Source of the DNA: Sphingomicrobium sp.
Lineage (GTDB): Bacteria; Pseudomonadota; Alphaproteobacteria; Sphingomonadales; Sphingomonadaceae
NCBI GenBank assembly: GCA_030447545.1
Contig: JAUJOV010000004.1
Coordinates: forward strand, 26,214-90,213
DNA length: 64,000 nt
Reading direction: 5' to 3'
The notes below the pieces were generated by a model, which did no database searches, was not told where the DNA came from, and saw only the letters and a list, made by a program, of their open reading frames with translations. A program made the position numbers and the translations under genes. Numbering within the stretch: position 1 is the first letter of the stretch; each line of letters begins with the position of its first letter. Below, piece by piece: positions 53,009 through 62,730 of this stretch.

Positions 53009-53670
53009 CTTTCGCGCAGCAATCGGTAGCCGAGCGTGAAGCTCGCGACATTGTAGCTCGCGTGCATCCACATCGCGAGCAGAAGGCTGGTGCTCAGCAA
53101 ATAGGCGCCGCCGAGCACCAAGCCGGCAATGGTTGCGAAGACCATGCCGACGCGGCCGAGATAGCCGTGGGCGACCCCGAACAGCAGGCTTGATATCAGC
53201 AAGGCGGGGCCAAGGCCCACCAGCCCCGCAAGGTACCAGAGGAGGAAGCCGCGGAAGGCGATTTCCTCGCCAATGGCCGCGAGGCTGCCGGAGGCGTAGG
53301 CGGGCGCGAGCTCGCGGCGGCTGTCGGGCATCAAGTGCGCATAGCGCCGGTAGTAGCCCAGCGCCGTCTGCCGGAAGGGCCCGGCGCTCAACCAGGCGGC
53401 CGCGAGCAGGAGCAGCGGCCAGGCTGCGGCGAGCGCAGCCGCGAGCACAGGCCGCTCTCCGGCCCAGCCGGTGAGACCGAACTCGCCGGCCGGACGGCCG
53501 GCGGCATGCCAGGCGAGCAGCACGGCCGCGCCAATCCCGAGGCCGGTGATTGCCCCGGCCTTGAAGAAGGCGAGCCGCGGCGAGCGCTTCAGGAATTCGG
53601 GGTCGGCAAAGGCCTGGGCCGCACAGACGAACAGGATCGCGCCGGCAAGGATATGGTCGATCGGCTCCAC
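53005..53670 (-). CDS. CPBP family intramembrane metalloprotease
   Basis: IGEEIAFRGFLLWYLAG; LFGVAHGYLGR; MWMHASYNVASF motifs. Confidence 0.9.
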   Translation of the reverse strand: MEPIDHILAGAILFVCAAQAFADPEFLKRSPRLAFFKAGAITGLGIGAAVLLAWHAAGRPAGEFGLTGWAGERPVLAAALAAAWPLLLLAAAWLSAGPFRQTALGYYRRYAHLMPDSRRELAPAYASGSLAAIGEEIAFRGFLLWYLAGLVGLGPALLISSLLFGVAHGYLGRVGMVFATIAGLVLGGAYLLSTSLLLAMWMHASYNVASFTLGYRLLRES

Positions 53671-53680
53671 CGGCGTGGTG

Positions 53681-54469
53681 TCAGCGGCCGAAGAAGCTCG
53701 GCGGGCGCTTTTCCAGGAAGGCCGCGACGCCTTCGCGATAGTCGTGCGTGAAGCCGAGGCGGCGCATCGCGTCGCGCTGGTGGTTTAGTTCCTGGTCGAG
53801 CGTGTGCGACCAGCTTTCCCGGATCATCCTCTTGATCGCAGCAAGGCCGAGCGGCGGGAGCGCGGCGAGCTTGTCGGCAAGCGCCTGGACTTCCGTGTCG
53901 AGGGCTTCGTCGTCGACGCAGTTCCAGATCAGGCCCCATTGCGCGGCGGTCTCCGCCGGCAGCGGCTCGCCGGTCAGCGCGAGGCCCATCGCGCGTGCCT
54001 GGCCGACCAGCCGCGGGAGCACCCATGTGCCGCCGCTGTCGGGAATGAGGCCGATCGCGGAGAAGCTCTGGATAAACTTCGCCGATCGCGCGGCGACGAC
54101 AATGTCGCAGGCGAGCGCGATGTTCGCGCCCGCGCCGGCAGCGACTCCGTTGACGCGCGCGATCACCGGCTGGGGAAGTGCGACGAGCTTGCGGATCAGC
54201 GGGTTCCAGCAGGTCTCGACGGTCATCCCGAGGTCGACCGGGTGATCGCCGGCGGCGACCGAGCGGTCGCCCAGGTCCTGCCCGGGGCAGAACCCGCGGC
54301 CGGCGCCGGTAAGGATGAGCACGCGCGCATCTCCCAGCAGAGTCGAGCGCGTCCTTGACCTCCGAGTGCATCTGGGCGTTGAACGCGTTGGCCTTGTCGG
54401 GGCGATTGAGCGTGATCCGGGCGATCGGCCCGTCAGCCTCGGGAAGATGATGGTCTCATATTCGGCCAT
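53681..54469 (-). CDS. paaG: Enoyl-CoA hydratase PaaG-like (frameshifts near N-terminus)
   Basis: ILTGAGRGFCPGQDLGDR; RVNGVAAGAGANIALACDIVVAARSAKFIQSFSAIGLIPDSGGTWVLPRLVG; YREGVAAFLEKRPPSFFGR. Confidence 0.88.
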   Translation of the reverse strand: MAEYETIIFPRLTGRSPGSRSIAPTRPTRSTPRCTRRSRTRSTLLGDARVLILTGAGRGFCPGQDLGDRSVAAGDHPVDLGMTVETCWNPLIRKLVALPQPVIARVNGVAAGAGANIALACDIVVAARSAKFIQSFSAIGLIPDSGGTWVLPRLVGQARAMGLALTGEPLPAETAAQWGLIWNCVDDEALDTEVQALADKLAALPPLGLAAIKRMIRESWSHTLDQELNHQRDAMRRLGFTHDYREGVAAFLEKRPPSFFGR

Positions 54470-54551
54470 GGCGCTCTCCCTTCGCGACTGACACGCGCCT
54501 ACGAACAAAATGGATGCTGAAACAAGTTCAGCTTGGGCGTAGGGGCGCGGC

Positions 54552-54981
54552 ATGAACGCGGGGACGAACTCGCCAACCGCGTCGCTCATGCGTGATGCTC
54601 CTCGGCCGAAGGCACCGGACCAACCTGGGGCATCGTGATCGAGGAGGCGCGGCTCGGCCGTGCTCGCCTGTCGATGGTTCTTCGCGAGGACATGCTCAAC
54701 GGCCACCGCACGGCGCATGGCGGCATCGTCTTCGCGCTTGCCGACACCGCCTTCGCCTATGTCTGCAACGGCAGGAACGAGCGCACCGTCGCGGCGCAGG
54801 CCGGAATCGTCTTCCTCGACAGCGCGCAGGCGGGCGAGACGCTGGTTGCGGAGGCGGAGGAGCTTTCGACCAGCGGGCGGAGCGGGTCACGCGCGTCGCG
54901 GTGCGCACCGTGGAAGGCCGCGCGATCGCCGAGTTCACCGGCTATTCGCGTACGATCGGCGGAGCGGTCGTCGAGATTTGA
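54552..54981 (+). CDS. paaI: PaaI-family hydroxyphenylacetyl-CoA thioesterase (frameshifted)
   Basis: [49 protein letters not shown]; end [29 protein letters not shown] in other frame. Confidence 0.85.
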
Positions 54982-55013
54982 ACGTTACAGCCCCAGAGGT
55001 TACATCGCGGCCA

Positions 55014-55993
55014 TGTATACGACCGAGCTTCAGAAGACGGCGAACATCGATAATCTCGAGGATCCCGAGCTGCTCGAGGCGTTCGAGGCGCGCGTCGCGG
55101 CGGACGAGTTCATCGAGCCCAAGGACTGGATGCCCGAAGCCTACCGGCGCACTCTGACGCGGCAGATCAGCCAGCACGCGCACAGCGAGATCGTCGGCAT
55201 GCTGCCCGAGGGCAACTGGATCACTCGCGCGCCCTCGCTTCGGCGCAAGGCGATCTTGCTCGCCAAGGTGCAGGACGAGGCGGGCCATGGCCTCTACCTT
55301 TATTGCGCGGCCGAGACGCTCGGCACCAGCCGCGACGAGATGACCGAGGGGTTGCTCGCCGGCAAAGCCAAGTATTCGACCATCTTCAATTATCCGACGC
55401 TCACTTGGGCGGACATCGGCGCGATCGGCTGGCTGGTCGACGGAGCGGCGATCATGAACCAGGTGCCGCTGCAGCGCACGAGCTACGGGCCATACGCGCG
55501 CGCGATGGTGCGCGTGTGCAAGGAAGAAAGCTTCCACCAGCGCCAGGGTTTCGAGATCATGATCGCGATGGCCAACGGCACGCCCGAGCAGAAGCGGATG
55601 GCTCAGGACGCGCTCAACCGCTGGTGGTGGCCCTCACTGATGATGTTCGGACCGCCCGACGAAATGAGCCCGAACACCGCGCAGTCGATGCGCTGGCGAA
55701 TCAAGCGCGAGACCAATGACGAGCTTCGCCAGAAGTTCGTCGACATCACTGTGCCGCAGGCGGATTTCCTCGGCCTCAGCATCCCCGACCCCGACCTCAA
55801 GTGGAACGAGGAGAAGGGCGGCTACGACTTCGGCGCTGTCGACTGGGACGAGTTCTACGCGGTAGTCCGCGGCGAAGGCCCGGTCGCCAGGGAGCGGCTG
55901 GAAGCACGGCAGAAGGCGTGGGACGAGGGCGCCTGGGTGCGCGAAGCCGCCGCTGCGTTCGAGGCCAAGCGGCGGACAAGGCAGGCAGCTTGA
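55014..55993 (+). CDS. paaA: 1,2-phenylacetyl-CoA epoxidase subunit PaaA
   Basis: [64 protein letters not shown]. Confidence 0.97.
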
Positions 55994-56274
55994 GCAGTGA
56001 CTGGCCGCTCTGGGAAGTTTTCGTCCGCAGCAAGGGCGGCCTTTCGCATCGCCACGTTGGCAGCGTTCATGCTCCTGACGCGCAGCTCGCGCTGCGCCAC
56101 GCGCGCGACACCTATACGCGGCGCATGGAAGGGGTGAGCCTGTGGGTCGTGCCGTCGAAAGAGATCATTGCAAGCGTTCCTGACGAGGCGGGGCCGATGT
56201 TCGAGCCCGCGGCCGACAAGATCTACCGCCATCCGACCTTCTACGACATCCCCGACGAGGTGAAGCACATCTGA
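55990..56274 (+). CDS. paaB: 1,2-phenylacetyl-CoA epoxidase subunit PaaB
   Basis: [50 protein letters not shown]. Confidence 0.97.
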   Translation: MSSDWPLWEVFVRSKGGLSHRHVGSVHAPDAQLALRHARDTYTRRMEGVSLWVVPSKEIIASVPDEAGPMFEPAADKIYRHPTFYDIPDEVKHI

Positions 56275-57116
56275 TGCCGTCGCTGCCGCCGATCCGGCCC
56301 GAGGATGAGGCGGTCGCTCAGCGCGCACGGCTGACGGGGGTGTTCGACGCACCGGCCGAGCAGGCCGATTCGGCACGCTTCGATTATTTGCTGCGGCTCG
56401 GCGACGATGCCTTGATTCTGGGACAGCGTCTCGGTGAATGGTGCGGCCATGCGCCGGCGCTGGAAGTCGACCTTTCGCTTGCCAACCTCGCGCTCGACCT
56501 GATCGGCCAGGCGACGCACCTGCTCAACGAGGCGGGTGAGTGCGAGGGGGAGGGCAGGGACGGCGACGCGCTCGCCTTTCACCGGGACGTGCTCGATTTC
56601 AGGAACTGCCTGCTGGTCGAGCAGCCGAACGGCGACTTCGCGCGCACGATCGCGCGTCATCTTCTCTACTCCACATGGCAGCATATGCTGCTCGAGCGAC
56701 TGACCGGCTCGACCGATCGCTTCCTCGCGGAGTTCGCGGCCAAGGCGATCAAGGAAATCGCCTATCACCGCGAGCTCGCGGCCGAATGGAGCGTGCGCCT
56801 CGGCGACGGCACCGAGGAGAGCGCGCGGCGGATGGCCGACGGGCTCGACTGGTGCTGGCGCTTCATCCCCGAGTTGTTCGAGGTCGACGAGAGTCTCGAA
56901 GCGCTGATCGGCCGCGGCAGCGCGCCCGACCCACGGCAGTTCGAGGAAGCGTATCGCTCGAGCATCGCCACGGTGCTCGGCGAAGCGAAGCTGCAGGCAC
57001 CGGCCGACCAGCGCCCGATCCTCGGCGGCCGGCGCGGCCACCACAGCGAGCACCTCGGGCACCTGCTGGCGGCCATGCAGTTCCTTCCGCGCACCTACCC
57101 GCAAGCCCGCTGGTAA
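56274..57116 (+). CDS. paaC: Phenylacetyl-CoA epoxidase subunit PaaC
   Basis: LLRLGDDALILGQRLGEWCGHAPALEVDLSLANLALDLIGQATHLLNEAGE. Confidence 0.96.
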   Translation: MPSLPPIRPEDEAVAQRARLTGVFDAPAEQADSARFDYLLRLGDDALILGQRLGEWCGHAPALEVDLSLANLALDLIGQATHLLNEAGECEGEGRDGDALAFHRDVLDFRNCLLVEQPNGDFARTIARHLLYSTWQHMLLERLTGSTDRFLAEFAAKAIKEIAYHRELAAEWSVRLGDGTEESARRMADGLDWCWRFIPELFEVDESLEALIGRGSAPDPRQFEEAYRSSIATVLGEAKLQAPADQRPILGGRRGHHSEHLGHLLAAMQFLPRTYPQARW

Positions 57117-58189
57117 TGTCGGCCCGCTTCTACCCGCTGAAGGTGGCGGAAGTGGTTCCGGAAACTCCCGAGGCCAGTTCGATCCGGTTCCAAGTCCCGC
57201 CCGAGCTTCGCGAGACCTTCGCCTTCAAGGCCGGCCAGCACGTGACCCTGCGCGCCACGATCGACGGCCAGGATGTCCGCAGGAACTATTCGCTGTGCAC
57301 CGCGCCCGACGAGCAGGACTGGATGGTGACGGTCAAGCGCATCGCCGGCGGGCTCTTCTCCAACTGGCTGGGCGACAATCTCAAGGCTGGGGACACGCTC
57401 GACGTTATGCCGCCGCACGGGTCGTTCACGACCGACTTCGATTCAGGCACAAAGCGCCACCTGGTCGGCATTGCCGGCGGCTCGGGGATCACTCCGGTCA
57501 TGTCGCTTCTGCGGACCGCCATGAGGCGCGAGCCGGACAGCGAATTCACCCTGCTCTACGGCAACCGCGACAGCAGCTCGATCATATTCCTCGAGGAACT
57601 CGCCGGCCTCAAGGACCAGCACTTGGGCCGCCTGGGCCTCTATCATTTCCTCGCCGAGGAACAGGGCGACCTTCCGTTGTTCAACGGGATGCTCGATCGC
57701 GAGACCTGCGAGGAAGCGATCGACCATCTGATCGGCGATCCGGCCGCGGTCGACGGCTGGTTCATCTGCGGCCCCGGCCCCATGATGGATTCCGCCGAGG
57801 CGGCTTTGCTCGACCGCGGCGTTGAGCGGCAGCGGATCCACATCGAGCGCTTCACCGCCGACCGCCCGCCGGAGGCCGTCACGCGCGAGATGGCCGAGCT
57901 GCAGACGAAGGCCGCGGGGACGAGCCTTGCCGTGACCCTGGACGGTCGAACGCGGCGCGTGGCGTTCACTGAGGCCAATATCCTCGACAGCGCCTGCGCC
58001 GCGGGGCTGCCGGCGCCGTTCGCCTGCAAGGCCGGAGTCTGCGCAACTTGCCGGGCGAAGGTGACGAGCGGCAAGGTCGAGATGGCGTCGCGCTACGGCC
58101 TTACCGACGAGGAGATCGCCGCCGGTTATGTGCTGACCTGCCAGTCGGTCCCGGCCGGAGACGGCGTGGCAGTGGATTACGACGCCTAG
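57116..58189 (+). CDS. paaE: Phenylacetyl-CoA epoxidase reductase PaaE
   Basis: FYPLKVAEVVPETPEASSIRFQVPPELRETFAFKAGQHVTLRA; plant-type ferredoxin CKAGVCATCRAKV; TAATG overlap with paaC. Confidence 0.96.
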   Translation: MSARFYPLKVAEVVPETPEASSIRFQVPPELRETFAFKAGQHVTLRATIDGQDVRRNYSLCTAPDEQDWMVTVKRIAGGLFSNWLGDNLKAGDTLDVMPPHGSFTTDFDSGTKRHLVGIAGGSGITPVMSLLRTAMRREPDSEFTLLYGNRDSSSIIFLEELAGLKDQHLGRLGLYHFLAEEQGDLPLFNGMLDRETCEEAIDHLIGDPAAVDGWFICGPGPMMDSAEAALLDRGVERQRIHIERFTADRPPEAVTREMAELQTKAAGTSLAVTLDGRTRRVAFTEANILDSACAAGLPAPFACKAGVCATCRAKVTSGKVEMASRYGLTDEEIAAGYVLTCQSVPAGDGVAVDYDA

Positions 58190-58208
58190 GCGCGCTAAGC
58201 GCCATCCC

Positions 58209-59408
58209 ATGCTGAGCGAAACAGAGGCTCCGGTAAGGGGGCTTGCCGATCTTCCGCCGGTCCAGTCGGACTCGCTGCTCCAGCTCATCGCCCTGTGCGG
58301 CGCGGATCCGCGGCCGGAGAAGATCGACGTCGGGGTGGGCGTGTTCCGCGACGGCGAGGGACGCACTCCGATCCTCAACGTCATCAAGGAGGCCGAAGCC
58401 ATCCTGCAGCAACGGCAGGAGACCAAGTCCTACCTTGGAAGCTCGGGCGACAAGAGGTTCGCCGAGCTGCTTCGGCCCGTGCTGCTTGGCGAGCATGCGG
58501 GCGACCCGCGCATTGCCGGACTGCAGACTCCGGGCGGCTGCGGAGCGCTTCGGCTCGGCTTCGAGCTGATCGCGTCGGCCAACCCGGACGCCCGCGTTCT
58601 GGTCGGCGCTCCGACCTGGCCGAACCATCCGCCGATCATCCGCTCCGTCGGGCTGCAGATGGTCGAATATCCCTATTATGACCGCGATAGCGGCCGCATC
58701 CGCTTCGATGCGATGCGCACCGCGCTCGAGGATGCGCGCGCCGGCGATGTCGTGCTTCTGCACGGCTGCTGCCACAACCCGACCGGCGCCGATTTGTCGG
58801 ACGAGCAATGGGGCGAGATCGCGAGCATCTGCGCTACGCGCGGGCTGCTGCCGTTCGTCGATATCGCCTACCAGGGCTTCGGCCGCGGCCTTGAGGAGGA
58901 TGCTGCGGGCCTTCAGGCGATCCTTTCGGCATGCGACGAAGTCGTGATCGCGCAAAGCTGCGACAAGAATTTCAGCGTCTATCGCGACCGCGTCGGCGCG
59001 CTGTTCCTGAAGACCGCGTCCGCCGAGGCGACCGCGCGCGCAATGGCCCACGTGTTCCAGCGCGCCCGCGAAATGTGGTCGATGCCGCCCGATCACGGCG
59101 CGGCGGCAGTGCGCATTGTGCTCGACGACCTCGAGCTGAAGACACGCTGGCTTGGCGAGCTCGACACGATGCGGGGCCGGATCAATTCGCTGCGCCAGCG
59201 CATCGCCGCGGCCGACCCGCGGCTCGGCTTCATCGGCTCGCAGTTCGGCATGTTTTCGATGCTTCCGCTGAGCCGCGAGAAAGTTCTCGAGCTGCGCGAC
59301 CGCCACGCGATCTACATGGCCGACAGCGGGCGGTTCAACGTCGTCGGCATGAGCGATGGCCAGGTCGACCGGTTTACCGCCGCCGTGGTCGATGCCCTCC
59401 AAGGCTAA
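58209..59408 (+). CDS. tyrB: Aromatic amino acid aminotransferase
   Basis: DSLLQLIALCGADPRPEKIDVGVGVFRDGEGRTPIL; GCCHNPTGADLSDEQW; lysine-site region AQSCDKNFSVYRDRVG. Confidence 0.93.
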   Translation: MLSETEAPVRGLADLPPVQSDSLLQLIALCGADPRPEKIDVGVGVFRDGEGRTPILNVIKEAEAILQQRQETKSYLGSSGDKRFAELLRPVLLGEHAGDPRIAGLQTPGGCGALRLGFELIASANPDARVLVGAPTWPNHPPIIRSVGLQMVEYPYYDRDSGRIRFDAMRTALEDARAGDVVLLHGCCHNPTGADLSDEQWGEIASICATRGLLPFVDIAYQGFGRGLEEDAAGLQAILSACDEVVIAQSCDKNFSVYRDRVGALFLKTASAEATARAMAHVFQRAREMWSMPPDHGAAAVRIVLDDLELKTRWLGELDTMRGRINSLRQRIAAADPRLGFIGSQFGMFSMLPLSREKVLELRDRHAIYMADSGRFNVVGMSDGQVDRFTAAVVDALQG

Positions 59409-59415
59409 GCGACCG

Positions 59416-61473
59416 ATGGCCGAGCGCGACCCGGGCAGAGTTTCGGCGGAACTCGATTGGCGTGAGGTCGCAAGGCTGGTGCTCACCAGCCGCGAGATGG
59501 ACCGGCTCGAGGAAGAAGAGCTCGTACCCGCGAGGAAGGTCCTCTACCAGTTTTCGGCGCGCGGCCACGACATGGCGCAGGTGCTGCTCGGCCTGCAGCT
59601 GAGGGACGGCGACGCCGCCTGCGGCTATTACCGTTCGCGCCCGCTGCTGCTCGCGCTTGGAGTGCCGCTCGCCGACACGCTTGGGTCGGGCATGGGGCTG
59701 GCGGGCGGCTATTCGGACGGTCGGGACATCGGCGTCGTGTTCAACTATCCCAATCCCGGCGGAGCGCATGCGCTGCCGATGAGCGGCGGAGTGGGCGCGC
59801 AATATACGCCGGCGATCGGCTGGGCACAGGCGATCCAGTACAAGCGCAAAGTCCTTGGGCAGGGGCCGGATGATGCGCTTGCGCTGGTGCTCGGCGGCGA
59901 TGCGAGCTGCGCCACTGGCGGATTTTGGTCGGCGCTAACGATTGCAACGACACAACAATTGCCACTGCTCATCTACATCGAGGACAATGGCTACGGCATC
60001 TCGGTTCCGTCGGAATTTCAGACTCCTGGCAAGGATATCGCCGCCAACCTCGCGAGCTTCCGCGGCCTCGCCATCTTCAACGGCGACGGCACCGAGCCCG
60101 AGCAGGCTGCACAGCTGATCCGAGACGCCGTCGCGCACGTCCGCACCGAGCAAACGCCGGCCTTGCTTCGACTGACGGTGCCGCGGCTGGAGGGGCACAG
60201 CGCGCAGGACACGCAGAGCTACAAGAGCGAGGACGAGATCGCCGAGGAATGGACGCGCGACCCGCTGCCCAAGCTGAGGACCCACTGCGCGGCGCTCAAC
60301 ATCGACGATGACGATTGGGAGCGGCTCGAGCGCGAGGCGGCGTGGGAAGTGGGGGCGGCGCGCGCCGAGGCCGAATCGCGCGGGACTTCCGATCCGGTCC
60401 AGGTAACGGATCACGTGGTCTTCGAAGGCGAATTGCAGCAGGTCGGCGGGCTTTGGAACTCTGGCTTCGAACCTCCGCCTGTGACCGACGAGCCGCGGCC
60501 CGGGGGACAGCGGATCAACATGGTGACCGCCATCCGTCGTGTGCTCGACCAGGAGCTCGCGGCGAACCCCCGTGTGCTGCTGTTCGGGGAGGACATCGGC
60601 CCTAAAGGCGGGGTGCACGCGGTGACCTTGGGCCTGCAGGAGAAATTCGGCCGCACACGCGTGTTCGACACTTCGCTTAACGAAGAGGGCATCGTCGGGC
60701 GGGCGGTCGGCATGGCGCTCGCCGGGCTGATGCCCGTGCCCGAGATCCAGTTCCGCAAATATGCCGAGCCCGCGACCGAGCAGATTAGCGATTGCGGGAC
60801 GATGCGCTGGCGCACGCACAACCGCTTCGCCGCGCCGATCGTGCTTCGCGTGCCCGGCGGCTTCTTCAAGTGCGGCGACCCGTGGCACAGCCAGACCAAC
60901 GAAGTGCAGTTCGTGCACAGCCCAGGCTGGAAGGTGGCGGTGCCGTCGAACGCCGAGGACGCGGTCGGGCTGTTGCGCGCTGCGCTGCGGGGCAACGATC
61001 CCGTGCTCTTCTTCGAGCATCGCGCGATGTACGACGACAGCTGGGCGCGGCGGCCCTGGCCGGGCGACGATTACGTGCTGCCGTTCGGGCGGGCGAAGAA
61101 GACGCGGGATGGGGACCAGATCACCATGGTCACATGGGGCGCGATGGTCCCGCGCTGCGAGGCCGCGGCCGAGGGCGTGAGCGCCGATGTGATCGACCTG
61201 CGCACTCTGATGCCGTGGGATCGGGAGATGGTGCTGACAAGCGTTCGGCGAACGCGGCGCTGCCTGATCGTGCACGAGGATCTGCGCACGGGCGGCTTCG
61301 GGGCGGAGATCGCCGCTGTCGTTGCCGACGAGGCTTTCCTCGACCTCGATGCGCCCGTCGCTCGAGTGACAATGCCCGACATCCCGAGTCCGCATCATCC
61401 GCGGCTGCTCGAATCGGCGGTGCCGTCGATCCAGCGCATCCGCGAGGAGATCAACCGGCTGGTGGGCTTCTGA
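59416..61473 (+). CDS. 2-oxoisovalerate dehydrogenase E1, fused alpha-beta subunits
   Basis: E1-alpha (SRPLLLALGVPLADTLGSGMGLAGGYSDGRD, VLGGDASCATGGFWSALTIA) followed in one frame by E1-beta (INMVTAIRRVLDQELAANPRVLLFGEDIGPKGGVHAVTLGLQEKFG). Confidence 0.94.
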   Translation: MAERDPGRVSAELDWREVARLVLTSREMDRLEEEELVPARKVLYQFSARGHDMAQVLLGLQLRDGDAACGYYRSRPLLLALGVPLADTLGSGMGLAGGYSDGRDIGVVFNYPNPGGAHALPMSGGVGAQYTPAIGWAQAIQYKRKVLGQGPDDALALVLGGDASCATGGFWSALTIATTQQLPLLIYIEDNGYGISVPSEFQTPGKDIAANLASFRGLAIFNGDGTEPEQAAQLIRDAVAHVRTEQTPALLRLTVPRLEGHSAQDTQSYKSEDEIAEEWTRDPLPKLRTHCAALNIDDDDWERLEREAAWEVGAARAEAESRGTSDPVQVTDHVVFEGELQQVGGLWNSGFEPPPVTDEPRPGGQRINMVTAIRRVLDQELAANPRVLLFGEDIGPKGGVHAVTLGLQEKFGRTRVFDTSLNEEGIVGRAVGMALAGLMPVPEIQFRKYAEPATEQISDCGTMRWRTHNRFAAPIVLRVPGGFFKCGDPWHSQTNEVQFVHSPGWKVAVPSNAEDAVGLLRAALRGNDPVLFFEHRAMYDDSWARRPWPGDDYVLPFGRAKKTRDGDQITMVTWGAMVPRCEAAAEGVSADVIDLRTLMPWDREMVLTSVRRTRRCLIVHEDLRTGGFGAEIAAVVADEAFLDLDAPVARVTMPDIPSPHHPRLLESAVPSIQRIREEINRLVGF

Positions 61474-61474
61474 C

Positions 61475-62677
61475 GTGATCGAGGTCCGCGTTCCCGACGA
61501 GCAGGAAGGCACGAAGGCGGTCGTCCGATCGTGGCTCAGGCAAGTCGGTGACTCGGTCGCCCGGAACGATCCTCTGGTCGAGCTCGAGACCGACAAGGTC
61601 ACGCAGGAAGTGCCTGCGCCTGCCGCAGGTGTGCTTGCCGAGATCCTGCTCGACAAGGATGCGGAAGCCGTGCCGGGGGCGCTGTTGGGGAGGATCACTG
61701 CGGACGCCAAGCAACCCGCAACCGTTCGCGCTGAACCTGTCGAAGGGCTGTCTTCATCTCCACCACCTGAAGCAGGTCAGTCCCTCGACAAGCCAGGGGC
61801 GAACGGAGATGTGGAAACAAGGCTGAGTCCCTCCGTACGCCGAGCGCTTCAGCAGCACGGGATCGACCCGGCGCGGATCGAGGGGACCGGCCGGGACGGG
61901 CGGATCACGCGGGAGGATGTCGACCGGGCGGTGGCAGCCGCGACGGTGGTCAGCGTCGGCGAAGCGGCCACTGCCCAGCCGCGGCATTTCGCGTCTGAGG
62001 ACATCCCGCACGACCGGATGCGGCTCGCGATTGCCGAGAACATGGTCCGGGCGGTCAGCGGCCAGCCCCATGTCACCGCGGTGTTCGAGGCGGACTTCTC
62101 GGCGGTCGCGGCGCACAAGGCGGCGCTTGCCGCGCGAGGCGTGAAGCTCAGCTACACCGCCTACATGGTGAAGGCGGCTGCCGAGGCGATGGAAGTCGCG
62201 CCGGCGATCAACGGCCGGTGGGAAGAGGACCGGATCGCCATTTCGCCGACGATCGACGTGGGCGTCGGCACGGCACTTGGCGAGAAAGGCTTGGTCGTCC
62301 CCGTCGTCCGCGACGCCGGCAACCTATCGCTCGAGCAGATTGGCGCGAAGCTCGACGACATCACCCGCCGAGCGCGCGAAGCGCGGCTCGAACGCTCGGA
62401 CGTCTCTGGCGGGAGCTTCACCATCTCGAACCACGGCGTCTCGGGCTCGCTGCTCGCGGCGCCGATCATCCTCCACTCCGGCCAGGCAGCGATCCTCGGC
62501 GTCGGCAAGCTCGAAAAGCGCGTCGTGGTGCGCGAGGTGGGCGGCCAAGATGCGATCCTCGTCCGGGCGATGGCCTATGTGACCCTGACGATCGATCATC
62601 GCGTGGTCGACGGCCACCAGACCAACGCCTGGCTTACGCGCTTCGTCGAAATCCTGGAGAATTGGCCGCAGCCCTAG
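61475..62677 (+). CDS. Dihydrolipoamide acyltransferase E2 (branched-chain 2-oxoacid dehydrogenase)
   Basis: Lipoyl LVELETDKVTQEVPAPAAGVL; PSBD LSPSVRRALQQHGIDPARIEGTGRDGRITREDV; catalytic TIDHRVVDGHQTNAW. Confidence 0.95.
   Translation: MIEVRVPDEQEGTKAVVRSWLRQVGDSVARNDPLVELETDKVTQEVPAPAAGVLAEILLDKDAEAVPGALLGRITADAKQPATVRAEPVEGLSSSPPPEAGQSLDKPGANGDVETRLSPSVRRALQQHGIDPARIEGTGRDGRITREDVDRAVAAATVVSVGEAATAQPRHFASEDIPHDRMRLAIAENMVRAVSGQPHVTAVFEADFSAVAAHKAALAARGVKLSYTAYMVKAAAEAMEVAPAINGRWEEDRIAISPTIDVGVGTALGEKGLVVPVVRDAGNLSLEQIGAKLDDITRRAREARLERSDVSGGSFTISNHGVSGSLLAAPIILHSGQAAILGVGKLEKRVVVREVGGQDAILVRAMAYVTLTIDHRVVDGHQTNAWLTRFVEILENWPQP
61722..61806. repeat. In-frame palindromic repeat element inside E2 linker (29-nt imperfect inverted arms)
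   Basis: ccgttcgcgctgaacctgtcgaagggctg (61722-61750) vs cagtccctcgacaagccaggggcgaacgg (61778-61806); encodes VRAEPVEGLS...SLDKPGANG. Confidence 0.8.
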
Positions 62678-62730
62678 GAACCGCGCCGGTCGGCGCAGGG
62701 TTCATCGGGTCAAACCCGAGGAGCACGGCC

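Noticed and set aside
54480-54545. TGCTGAAACAAGTTCAGC hairpin upstream of paaI considered as a regulator-binding site
   Set aside because: Looks like a common dispersed palindromic repeat in this clade; no evidence for a specific regulator.
56540-57115. N-terminal extension of the 549-aa ORF containing paaE
   Set aside because: Arginine-rich out-of-frame read of paaC; true paaE start is the ATG at 57116 overlapping the paaC stop.
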